A stretch of 64,000 nucleotides of DNA from Acidobacteriota bacterium. GTDB lineage: Bacteria; Acidobacteriota; Blastocatellia; Pyrinomonadales; Pyrinomonadaceae. Location: contig CP065003.1 in assembly GCA_016700175.1 (NCBI GenBank), forward strand, positions 251,001-315,000, written 5' to 3'. The translations under genes were made by a program, and so were the position numbers. The notes under the pieces are model-generated. The model searched no databases. It saw nothing but the letters and a program-made list of their open reading frames with translations, and had not been told where the DNA came from. Below are positions 8,535 through 16,294 of the stretch, one piece after another. Each line of letters begins with the position of its first letter. Within the stretch, counting starts at the first letter, position 1.

Positions 8535-9512
8535 ATGAACGCGGGAATTCTAAGCACGGGCTGCGATTATCCGAAGGGTGTGCTCACGAACGCCGATCTC
8601 GAACAGATGGTCGAGACCTCGGATGAATGGATCACGACCCGAACGGGCATCAGGGAACGCCGCAAGGCTGCGCCCGACGAGTACACGTCGCAGTTTGCCG
8701 TGCGCGCCGGCCGTCAGGCGATCGAGCGCGCGGGGCTGAAACCCGCAGACATCGACATCATCATCTGCGCGACGACCACTCCGGACCAGATCCTTCCTTC
8801 GACGGGCTGTCTGATCCAGAGGGATCTCGGATGCGTGAACGCCGCCGGAATGGACGTTTTCGCCGCCTGTTCCGGATTTATTTATGGGATCACGATGGTC
8901 GAATCGATGATCCGCACAGGCCAGATCCGATACGGGCTTGTGATCGGCGCCGAAGTCCTCACGAAATACGTCGATTACACTGACCGCACGACCTGCGTCA
9001 TCTTCGGCGACGGCGCGGGAGCCGCTGTCCTGGGCCCCGTTGAGGATGGTAAGGGCATTCTCGCCACAAAGATACAGTCCGACGGAAACTACGAAGAGCA
9101 GCTCTACGCTCGCGGCGGCGGCACGAAGCTCGGCACCACCCACGAAACCATCGACCATAAAGAACACTACTTCAAGATGCGCGGCAACGAGATCTTTAAG
9201 GTAGCGGTGCGCAATATGTCGGGCATTTCCAAAGAGATGCTCGAGAAAGCGGGGCTGAAGGTCGAGGACGTCGATCTGGTGATTCCGCATCAGGCAAACC
9301 AGAGGATCACGGATGCGGTGGCCAAGAAACTTGGTGTCGATCCGGAAAAGGTCTACTCCAACATCGACCGGATGGGAAACACCTCCTCTGCCTCCATACC
9401 GATCGCGCTCGACGAGGTGATGCAGTCCGGACGGGTCAAGGAAGGCGACGTCGTGCTGCTCACGGCGTTCGGCGGGGGAATAACCTGGGGAGCTACGGTT
9501 ATCAGGTTCTAG
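8535..9512 (+). CDS. fabH: 3-oxoacyl-ACP synthase III
   Basis: This 325-residue enzyme condenses acetyl-CoA with malonyl-ACP to start fatty-acid synthesis. The catalytic triad is visible: Cys112 (FAACSGF), His252 (IPHQANQRI) and Asn282 (MGNTSSASI). The glycine-rich C-terminal GGGITWGA is also present. It starts 17 bases after rpmF; plsX, which normally lies between rpmF and fabH, is absent here. Confidence 0.97.
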   Translation: MNAGILSTGCDYPKGVLTNADLEQMVETSDEWITTRTGIRERRKAAPDEYTSQFAVRAGRQAIERAGLKPADIDIIICATTTPDQILPSTGCLIQRDLGCVNAAGMDVFAACSGFIYGITMVESMIRTGQIRYGLVIGAEVLTKYVDYTDRTTCVIFGDGAGAAVLGPVEDGKGILATKIQSDGNYEEQLYARGGGTKLGTTHETIDHKEHYFKMRGNEIFKVAVRNMSGISKEMLEKAGLKVEDVDLVIPHQANQRITDAVAKKLGVDPEKVYSNIDRMGNTSSASIPIALDEVMQSGRVKEGDVVLLTAFGGGITWGATVIRF

Positions 9513-9530
9513 CCTTTTTGACGGTGACCG

Positions 9531-10463
9531 ATGGGTAAAACCGCATACATCTTCCCGGGACAGGGCTCGCAGGCGGTCGGGATGGGCAAGGATCTGGCAG
9601 ATTCTTCTCCAGCGGCGCGCGCCGCCTTCGAGGAAGCGGACGAGGCGCTGGGCTTTGCTCTCTCGGAAACGTGTTTCGGCGGAACTGAAGAAGAGCTTGC
9701 TCTCACCGCGAACACCCAGCCGGCCATACTGACGACTTCTGTTGCGGCGTTCCGGGCGATGAGAGAAGAGGGTTATCCGGATCCGGATTACGTTGCGGGG
9801 CACAGCCTCGGCGAATACTCGGCGCTGGTTGCGGCGGGATCGATCACCCTTACGGATGCCGTCAAAACCGTCCGCAAGCGCGGCACCTATATGCAGGAAG
9901 CGGTTCCGGTCGGGGTCGGCGCGATGGCGGCGATCATCGGGTTGGGTCTTGGAGAGGTTGAGGCGGGATGCGAGGAAGCTTCGCAGGGTCAGGTATGCTC
10001 GCCCGCGAACATCAATTCTCCGAAGCAGATCGTTATCGCCGGCGATTCCGATGCGGTCGACCGCGCGTGTGAAATATTGAAGGAAAAAGGCGCGAAGCGG
10101 GCGATCCGGCTGAATGTTTCCGCGCCCTTTCATTGCTCGCTGATGATGCCCGCCCAGGAGCGGCTGGCGAAGGATTTGAATTCGTTAGACTTTGCCGATC
10201 TCGAGTTCCCGATCGTCGAGAACGTCACTGCAGAGCTGAACTCGACTGGCGATAGGGTTGCAGAAGCGCTGACCCGGCAGGTTTCGTCGCCGGTCAGGTG
10301 GCTGCAGTCGGTCGAGAAGCTTATCGGCCTCGGCGTCGACACGTTCGTAGAGGCCGGACCGGGTAGAGTTCTTTGCGGTCTGGTCAGGCAGACCGACCGC
10401 GAGGTGGAGTGCTCGAACGTTGAAGATTCAGATAGTTTGGTTAATACTCTTAAAACTTTGTAA
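9531..10463 (+). CDS. fabD: Malonyl-CoA:ACP transacylase
   Basis: The product is 310 residues and opens with YIFPGQGSQ, the family signature. The active-site Ser is Ser92 in GHSLGEYSAL, and the catalytic His is expected in SAPFHCSLM. It loads malonyl groups onto the acyl carrier protein. The gap from fabH is 18 bases and to acpP 17 bases. fabG, often found after fabD, is not here. Confidence 0.97.
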   Translation: MGKTAYIFPGQGSQAVGMGKDLADSSPAARAAFEEADEALGFALSETCFGGTEEELALTANTQPAILTTSVAAFRAMREEGYPDPDYVAGHSLGEYSALVAAGSITLTDAVKTVRKRGTYMQEAVPVGVGAMAAIIGLGLGEVEAGCEEASQGQVCSPANINSPKQIVIAGDSDAVDRACEILKEKGAKRAIRLNVSAPFHCSLMMPAQERLAKDLNSLDFADLEFPIVENVTAELNSTGDRVAEALTRQVSSPVRWLQSVEKLIGLGVDTFVEAGPGRVLCGLVRQTDREVECSNVEDSDSLVNTLKTL

Positions 10464-10480
10464 GGAAAGCAGGAGAAGAT

Positions 10481-10720
10481 ATGTCAGAAATCCAGGATAA
10501 GATCAAACAGATCATTGTTGATGAATTGGGTGTGGACGACGCCGAGGTGACCGAGAATGCGCGGTTTATCGAGGACCTTGGCGCCGATTCGCTGGACCTT
10601 GTCGAACTCGTTATGAGGTTCGAAGAGGAGTTCGATATCGAGATTCCCGACGAGGACGCTGAGAAGATCCAGTCGGTGCGCGACGCGTACGCATACGTCG
10701 AGCAGAACCAGGAAGACTAG
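10481..10720 (+). CDS. acpP: Acyl carrier protein
   Basis: This acidic 79-residue protein has the phosphopantetheine attachment Ser37 in DLGADSLDLVELVM. It carries growing acyl chains for FabH, FabF and lipid A synthesis. AGGAGAAGAT directly precedes the ATG, a strong ribosome site that fits the high expression of ACP. A long hairpin with a T tract follows the stop codon. Confidence 0.98.
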   Translation: MSEIQDKIKQIIVDELGVDDAEVTENARFIEDLGADSLDLVELVMRFEEEFDIEIPDEDAEKIQSVRDAYAYVEQNQED

Positions 10721-10726
10721 ACACGG

Positions 10727-10796
10727 AATTCGTGCCTTATAGCGCTGGCCGGCGGCATTTCGCCGCCTCTCCGGGGTTTTCAGGCACGAATTTTTT
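10727..10796 (+). terminator. Branched hairpin with T tract between acpP and fabF
   Basis: AATTCGTGCCT (10727-10737) pairs with AGGCACGAATT (10782-10792). Inside is a second perfect stem, GGCGGC (10751-10756) with GCCGCC (10762-10767). The outer stem runs into TTTTTT. It looks like an intrinsic terminator that would leave acpP as the main product and lower fabF, 38 bases downstream. Confidence 0.7.
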
Positions 10797-10833
10797 GCGT
10801 TTGTTCAGACGGTTTTCCTGAGGTGAATTCATT

Positions 10834-12075
10834 ATGAGACGTCGAGTAGTAGTAACCGGGCTCGGATTGGTCACACCCTGCGGAAATGACGTTCCCACGA
10901 CGTGGGACGCGCTTATGCGGGGCGACAACGGCGCCGATTACATAAAGAAGTTCGACGCCGAGGATTTTCCCGTGCGGTTCGCGTGCGAGGTAAAGGACTT
11001 TGACGCCGAGGACTTTCTTGAAAGGAAAGAAGCGAGGCGGATGGGCGCCTTCACGCATTTCGCTATCGCGGCATCGGACGAGGCTATCAAGGACAGCGGA
11101 CTCGTCATAGACGATTCGAACGCGGAGATGGTCGGGACGTACATCAGCTCCGGGATAGGCGATTTCTGGGCGATCGAGCGCGAGCACGAGAAGCTTCTCA
11201 AATCGGGTCCCGGCCGCGTTTCCCCGTTCTTTATCGTTTCGGCGATCGTCAATCTGGCGGCGGGAAACGTGTCGATAAGGCACGGCGCGAAGGGGCCGAA
11301 CTCGGCCACCGCTACCGCCTGTTCCGCCGGCGCACACGCTATCGGAGACAGTTTCCGGATAATAGAACGCGGCGATGCCGATGCGATGATCTGCGGCGGA
11401 GCGGAATCGGCGATCACGCCGATGTCGGTTGCGGGATTCGCGTCTATGCGGGCGCTTTCCACGCGGAACGACGAGCCGAAAAAGGCCTCGAGGCCCTTCG
11501 ACGCGGAGCGTGACGGATTCGTTATCGGCGAGGGAGCCGGGATCCTTATACTCGAAGAGCTTGAACACGCTAAGGCCCGCGGGGCGAAGATCTACGCTGA
11601 GATCGTCGGATACGGAATGACCAGCGACGCGTTCCACGTGACCATGCCCGACGAGACCGGATCGGGGGCGATCCGCGTCATGAAGAAAGCGATGAACGAC
11701 GCCGGGGTTTCGCCGGAGCAGATCGGCTACATAAACGCTCACGGGACGTCTACACCGTACAACGACAAGTTCGAGACGCTGGCTATCAAGAATGCGTTCG
11801 GAGATCACGCCTACGAACTGGCGGTCAGCTCCACAAAGTCGATGACCGGGCACGCGCTCGGCGCGGCAGGAGGGATCGAGGCGGTGTTCAGCGTTAAAGT
11901 GATCGAGAAGAACATGCTTCCGCCGACGATCAACCTGGAGAATCCGGATCCGGATTGCGATCTCGATTACGTGCCCAACGAGGCTCGCGAGGCCGATGTC
12001 GATTACGTCCTGTCCAACAGTTTCGGCTTCGGCGGCACAAATGCGTGCCTGATCTTTAAGCGGTTCGAGGAATAG
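10834..12075 (+). CDS. fabF: 3-oxoacyl-ACP synthase II
   Basis: This 413-residue condensing enzyme has active-site Cys163 (TATACSAGAHAIG). The two catalytic His lie in NAHGTSTPYND and GHALGAAGG, and the C-terminal NSFGFGGTNA loop is present. It elongates acyl-ACP chains. AGGTGA is a plausible ribosome site about 10 bases upstream. It closes the fab cluster; the next genes have a separate promoter. Confidence 0.97.
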   Translation: MRRRVVVTGLGLVTPCGNDVPTTWDALMRGDNGADYIKKFDAEDFPVRFACEVKDFDAEDFLERKEARRMGAFTHFAIAASDEAIKDSGLVIDDSNAEMVGTYISSGIGDFWAIEREHEKLLKSGPGRVSPFFIVSAIVNLAAGNVSIRHGAKGPNSATATACSAGAHAIGDSFRIIERGDADAMICGGAESAITPMSVAGFASMRALSTRNDEPKKASRPFDAERDGFVIGEGAGILILEELEHAKARGAKIYAEIVGYGMTSDAFHVTMPDETGSGAIRVMKKAMNDAGVSPEQIGYINAHGTSTPYNDKFETLAIKNAFGDHAYELAVSSTKSMTGHALGAAGGIEAVFSVKVIEKNMLPPTINLENPDPDCDLDYVPNEAREADVDYVLSNSFGFGGTNACLIFKRFEE

Positions 12076-12099
12076 GGCGGCACTTGCCGCCTTCTCTGA

Positions 12100-12145
12100 T
12101 TGCGTATAACGGTCGGGAAAGTATAATGAATGAATAGCCATTCAT
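12100..12145 (+). promoter_or_regulatory. etfBA promoter with a FadR(TetR)-type operator
   Basis: A promoter is read as TTGCGT (12100-12105), 16 bases, TATAAT (12122-12127). The inverted repeat AATGAATG-N6-CATTCATT (12125-12146) overlaps and follows the -10. Positions 12127-12144 match 17 of 18 positions of the B. subtilis FadR (YsiA) box as I remember it, TGAATGAMTANTCATTCA. That repressor controls fatty-acid degradation genes including etfBA, so repression released by long-chain acyl-CoA is a fair inference. Confidence 0.7.
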
Positions 12146-12166
12146 TTGAACGTAACTCACTAAATC

Positions 12167-12943
12167 ATGAAGATCATTGTGTTGATGAAGCAGGTGGCGA
12201 ACAAGGACGCCGTCCTGCGAATAAACGGCGACGAGACTTGGATCGACGAATCGGGCGTCTCGATGCAGACGAACGAGTCCGACGGATACGCGCTTGAGGA
12301 AGCTCTCCGCATGAAGGAAGCCATCGGCGACGGGGAAGTGATCGTTTGCACGCTCGGCAAAGCGTCGGCGAAGACCGTCATCAAGGACGCGCTGGCCCGC
12401 GGTGCGGACCGCGCGATCCATATCGTTGCGGAGAACGACAACGAATTGTCCCCGTTTCAGGTAGCTTCGGCGATTGCGGCGGCCGTGAAGGACGAGGAGG
12501 CCGATCTTATGTTCGCGGGCCTTCAGTCGGACGACGCAAGCTACGGCCAGACGGGAGTAGTGCTTGCGGAAATGCTCGGAATACCGCACGCGACGATCGT
12601 GATCGAGATCGACCGCGAGAGCGCTGGAGAGAACCTGCGCGTCAAGCGCGAGCTCGAGAGCGGCTGGTACCAGTGGTTCGAGTACGACCTTCCCGCTCTG
12701 TTTACGATCCAGTCGGGCATCTCGCAGATACGTTACGCTTCGCTGAAGGGAATCATGGCGGCGAAGAAGAAGGAGATTCGCGAGGTCATTCCGGAGATCG
12801 AGGCGTTCGCGGCGGGCCAGAAGATAAAAAGAGTGTACCTGCCTCTGAAAACGAAACAGACCCAGATGCTTGGCAACGGCGACGCGAAGGCAGGCGCGGT
12901 CGAGCTCGTCCAGAAGCTGAAGGACGAGGTCCGGGTGCTTTAA
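12167..12943 (+). CDS. etfB: Electron transfer flavoprotein, beta subunit
   Basis: The product has 258 residues, starting MKIIVLMKQVANKDAVLRI as in other EtfB proteins. DLMFAGLQSDDASYGQTGVVLAEMLG contains the family's AMP-binding region, and RELESGWYQWFEYDLPALFTIQSG is also typical. With EtfA it accepts electrons from acyl-CoA dehydrogenases and passes them to ETF-quinone oxidoreductase. etfA follows after a 261-base repeat-filled gap, which is unusually long for this pair. Confidence 0.95.
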   Translation: MKIIVLMKQVANKDAVLRINGDETWIDESGVSMQTNESDGYALEEALRMKEAIGDGEVIVCTLGKASAKTVIKDALARGADRAIHIVAENDNELSPFQVASAIAAAVKDEEADLMFAGLQSDDASYGQTGVVLAEMLGIPHATIVIEIDRESAGENLRVKRELESGWYQWFEYDLPALFTIQSGISQIRYASLKGIMAAKKKEIREVIPEIEAFAAGQKIKRVYLPLKTKQTQMLGNGDAKAGAVELVQKLKDEVRVL

Positions 12944-13200
12944 AGTTCCAGGTTCCAGGTTCAAAGTCAGAGATGAGGGTGCGGGAGAGTTCAACGTTCA
13001 AGGTTCCGGGTTCAATGAAGAGGTGAGGGTATTGGTAGTCAATAGTTGTCGACGGGTCACTGCTTCGAGAAGAATTTTCAAATTGATGGTTGAAAGTTGG
13101 CTACTGACAATTGATCCCTGATCCCTGACACCTGAATTTACGCCCTCGCTCACGCTCGGGCTACTGACACGATTCACGATTAACGACTGACGATTCACGA
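12944..13200. repeat. Iterated short repeats between etfB and etfA
   Basis: Three kinds of iterated motif fill the gap: GTTCCAGGTTCCAGGTTCAA and relatives (12945-13016), TGATCCCTGATCCCTGACA (13112-13130), and GATTCACGATTAACGACTGA (13171-13190). 'GGCTACTGACA' occurs twice, about 60 bases apart. No ORF or terminator is convincing here, so etfB and etfA may still be one transcript. Confidence 0.6.
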
Positions 13201-13204
13201 GACC

Positions 13205-14173
13205 ATGATCCTAGTATTTATCGAACACAAAGATTGCGTGCTCAACAAGACCTCCCTTGAGGCGATCGCCGCGGCCCAGACGATCGGGAGCGACCTCGGA
13301 CTCGATGTCGCGGCGGTGATCCCCTGCGACAAGGACTGCGCGCTCGCGGAGGAGATCGCCGGCTACGACGTCGCCAAAGTGATCGTCGCGAAGGACGAGA
13401 AGCTTTCGACCTACACGCCAGACGGATACACCGACGCATTCGAGCACGTGATCCGCACGACGGGAGCGAAATGGGTGGTAATGGCGCATACGTACCAGGT
13501 CCGCGATTTCTGCCCTCGCGTCGCGACGCGTTTCGGCCAGGAAATGGTCGGCGACTGCATAAGGTACCGAAACGAAGGCGGTAACCTTGTGTTCACCCGC
13601 AGGATCTTCCTCGGAAAGCTGGACGCCGACGTGACCGTCGGAGGCGACGGGCCGCATTTCGTAACGTTCCAGTCCGGCGCGTTTCGCGGTGACGAAGCTG
13701 CGAAGGGATCCGCTTCCGTTGAAATTGCCGAGGTCGAGGTCGGAGCCGTCCGGATGAGACCTGAAGATCCGTTCCAGGAGTCGAAGGCTTCCGTGGATCT
13801 TACAAAGTCCGAGATCATCGTCGCGGTGGGCCGCGGGATCAAATCGGAAGAGAACATCAAGCTGGTGGAAGAGCTCGCCGAGGTGCTCGGAGCGGACATC
13901 GCCGCTTCGAGGCCTATCTGCGACGCGGACTGGCTACCGATCGACCGTCAGATCGGTTCGTCCGGCCAGACCGTCGCTCCGAAAGTCTATTTCGCGCTGG
14001 GGATCTCGGGGGCGATCCAGCACATCGTCGGGATGAAGAATTCCGGCGCGATCGTGGCGATTAACAAGGACGCCGAGGCGCCGATCTTCGACATCGCGGA
14101 TTACGGAATCGTCGGCGACCTGTTCGAGGCTGTACCGGTTCTTATCGAGGAGATCAGGAAAGCGAAGGAATGA
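13205..14173 (+). CDS. etfA: Electron transfer flavoprotein, alpha subunit
   Basis: The product is 322 residues. The C-terminal FAD domain carries the family signature: IVAVGRGI, ADIAASRPICDADWLP, IGSSGQTVAPKVYFALGISG and IQHIVGMKNSGAIVAIN. It partners EtfB in moving electrons from beta-oxidation and amino-acid dehydrogenases. The ATG at 13205 has no strong ribosome site, and the repeat-derived sequence runs right up to the start. Confidence 0.95.
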   Translation: MILVFIEHKDCVLNKTSLEAIAAAQTIGSDLGLDVAAVIPCDKDCALAEEIAGYDVAKVIVAKDEKLSTYTPDGYTDAFEHVIRTTGAKWVVMAHTYQVRDFCPRVATRFGQEMVGDCIRYRNEGGNLVFTRRIFLGKLDADVTVGGDGPHFVTFQSGAFRGDEAAKGSASVEIAEVEVGAVRMRPEDPFQESKASVDLTKSEIIVAVGRGIKSEENIKLVEELAEVLGADIAASRPICDADWLPIDRQIGSSGQTVAPKVYFALGISGAIQHIVGMKNSGAIVAINKDAEAPIFDIADYGIVGDLFEAVPVLIEEIRKAKE

Positions 14174-14176
14174 TCT

Positions 14177-14242
14177 GTAGTGGCGGGGCTTGTACCCGCC
14201 CTTTTCATTCGAGTTGTAGGGGCGGGGCTTGTACCCGCCCTT
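14177..14242. repeat. Two direct copies of a hairpin-forming repeat
   Basis: The string GGCGGGGCTTGTACCCGCCC occurs twice, 38 bases apart (14177-14203 and 14215-14242). Each copy can fold as GGCGGG/CCCGCC with a 7-base loop. It lies just after etfA and could limit read-through, although no T tract follows. A 'ATCCTTTTGATCCTGTGAAT' repeat of the RGGAT family lies at about 14325-14349. Confidence 0.55.
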
Positions 14243-14348
14243 CGCTCAGAGGGATAAACAAGATACGTACTTCTGAATTGGTACATTGAATGTCACTACC
14301 CAAAGTATCGTTCCAGCGCCCGCCATCCTTTTGATCCTGTGAATCCTG

Positions 14349-15818
14349 TCACTTCTTCTCCCCCAGAAATCGCTCGATCGCTCCGAGCACAGCTTGCTCA
14401 TCGTCCACCCAGGGGAAATGCGCGGCGCCTCTAACGGTCACAAGCGTTGAGTTCGGGAGTGTCTCCGACCATTCCTTGCCGGCGCCGTACGGAACGTTCC
14501 GGTCCTTTGTCCCGTGGATGGTCAGGACCGGCACCGACACTTTTTTCACCATTTCCGGCGTAATGTCCAGCTTCTGAACCGATGCGAAGTGCGCGTCGAA
14601 ATGCCTCCCGAGGTTTACAGGCCATTCGTTCTCCATTTCGCAGGGGCTCTTGATCTTGTATCCGTTCGCAGGATCGCCCGCCATGTACTGCTGGGAGATC
14701 TTCCAGTCCTCTTCGCAAAACCGCTTCGGATCGGACTTGTCCACGCCCTGCGCACGAAGACCATCGACGCGTTTCTGGAGATCCGGATCCGGCACAGGCC
14801 TGTCGTCCTGAGCCGTAAGCTCCGGAGGATACTCCGTGCCGAACTTGAACGGTACCGCTCCGATCTGTACGAGCCGGTCGACGTTCTGCGGATATTTCAT
14901 CGCGTACATTACGACCAGGAGCCCGACGTATGACTCGCCGATCAGTGTTATCTTGTTAAGCTTGAAGTGCTTGCGGATCTTCTCAATATCCTCGACGTCC
15001 TCCTGGATCGTGATCTTCGATTCGTCTTCCACACGTTCCGAACGTCCTCTGTTGCGGGCGTCATAGAAGATCATCGTCCTTCCCTTCGCAAGCTGCTTGA
15101 AGTTCTCGAACATAAAGAAATGGAACGGAACGATCACCGTTTCCGGCCCGCTTCCGATCTTTTCGTAGAACAGACGCGTGTCGCCGACATCGATAAAACC
15201 TGTTTCGGAGTTTCCGGCGGCAGGGCGCGAAAGGCCCGGAACGAGGCCGTGCTTGAAAATGACCTGACCGATCTCGCGCGCCTGCTCGTGAACGGTCCGG
15301 TAAATCCATCGGTAATGGTCAGTCTTCCAGAAGTTCATCACCTGCATCGCGCGAAGCTCTCCCATCAGTTCGCGGGCGGCTCGATATTCCAGATAAACGA
15401 CCGGGATATGCAGATACGTTGAACGCTCGTCGCGCGCGCCTTCGGGTCCTCCGGCCGGCACCTCCGGGTACATCTTCTTGATCTCTTCGAGGGCGGAAGC
15501 CAGCCGTTTCTGGTCCTCGATCACGAACCAGTGGATCTGCTCGTGGACATACGTAGAGAGAAGCAGGTCGTCATCCTTCAGATGTCGTGTACTTAGGGTC
15601 AGGACCGGATGGCTGTGCGGGATGACGTCCTTTTCGATCTTGATCGTTTTGGTGAAGGTCCATTTCGAAAGGTCGTACTGGGCGATCAGGCGCTCGAGCT
15701 GTTTCTTTGTCGCGGCCTCGTCTTCGGTGCCGTTGACAAGCGTTATCTCGACCGCGTCCGAACCGAGGACTGGATTTAAAAGAAAGAGAAAGAAGAAGAG
15801 AAAGAATGCGGACTTCAT
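14349..15818 (-). CDS. Secreted two-domain protein: HExxH metallopeptidase-like + alpha/beta hydrolase
   Basis: The product has 489 residues with a signal peptide (FFLFFFLFLLNPVLGS). Residues ~25-190 form a separate domain with HEQIH at 92-96 and a downstream Glu in YLEYRA (~144), a layout expected of a zinc gluzincin. Residues ~205-489 are an alpha/beta hydrolase: DARNRGRS, nucleophile Ser296 in GESYVG, Asp439 in HGTKDR and His467 in GAAHFPW. The hydrolase part resembles proline iminopeptidase-type enzymes. Both active sites look intact, so it may be a bifunctional periplasmic hydrolase. The substrate is unknown. AGGTAAG precedes the ATG. Confidence 0.8.
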   Translation of the reverse strand: MKSAFFLFFFLFLLNPVLGSDAVEITLVNGTEDEAATKKQLERLIAQYDLSKWTFTKTIKIEKDVIPHSHPVLTLSTRHLKDDDLLLSTYVHEQIHWFVIEDQKRLASALEEIKKMYPEVPAGGPEGARDERSTYLHIPVVYLEYRAARELMGELRAMQVMNFWKTDHYRWIYRTVHEQAREIGQVIFKHGLVPGLSRPAAGNSETGFIDVGDTRLFYEKIGSGPETVIVPFHFFMFENFKQLAKGRTMIFYDARNRGRSERVEDESKITIQEDVEDIEKIRKHFKLNKITLIGESYVGLLVVMYAMKYPQNVDRLVQIGAVPFKFGTEYPPELTAQDDRPVPDPDLQKRVDGLRAQGVDKSDPKRFCEEDWKISQQYMAGDPANGYKIKSPCEMENEWPVNLGRHFDAHFASVQKLDITPEMVKKVSVPVLTIHGTKDRNVPYGAGKEWSETLPNSTLVTVRGAAHFPWVDDEQAVLGAIERFLGEKK

Positions 15819-15865
15819 AAGAACTTACCTCCGTGCGCGGGATTATAGCCTCACGCCGAAGGTAA

Positions 15866-16294
15866 TTGGAAGGTTGCGGAAAAGCTCTTGGAACAGGGAT
15901 GAAGGGGTTGAAGGAGATGGCCGCTCCAGAGCACTTGTGACTGGCAATCGGTACCCGGATCGCAAGCGACGGGCGTAACAAAAACAGCGAGTAGAGAAAA
16001 ATCAGGATGGACAGGACGAAAAGGATTGATAGTTGGGAATCGAGAATTGGGAATTGAGAATTGGGAGTGCTGGTTGGAATCCGTTGACGGATGTCTAATA
16101 CAGTGAACTTATCAGGAACCAAGCGCGGGAATGTCCAGCTTTTCACTGGCAATTTTCAGTCATCCATTATCCTTTTATTTCGTCCTGTCTATCCTGTTCT
16201 CAAAGAGTACTGAGTTCTGAGTACTGAGAGATGAGCGTTCATGCACTCGACAACGACGTGACTCAGTACTCAGCACTCATCTCTCAGCACTGCC
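15866..16294. repeat. Mixed repeat region, no gene
   Basis: About 475 bases without a gene. Contents in order: GGATGAAGGGGTTGAAGGAGAT (a relative of the inverted repeat at 22838); two opposed RGGAT/ATCCTG repeats at about 16000 and 16170; an iterated GAATTGGGAATTGAGAATTGG tract at 16030-16066; and an imperfect inverted repeat based on GAGTACTGAGAGATGAG / CTCATCTCTCAG (16209-16292). The last could act as a terminator-like structure after the FG-GAP gene. Confidence 0.55.
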
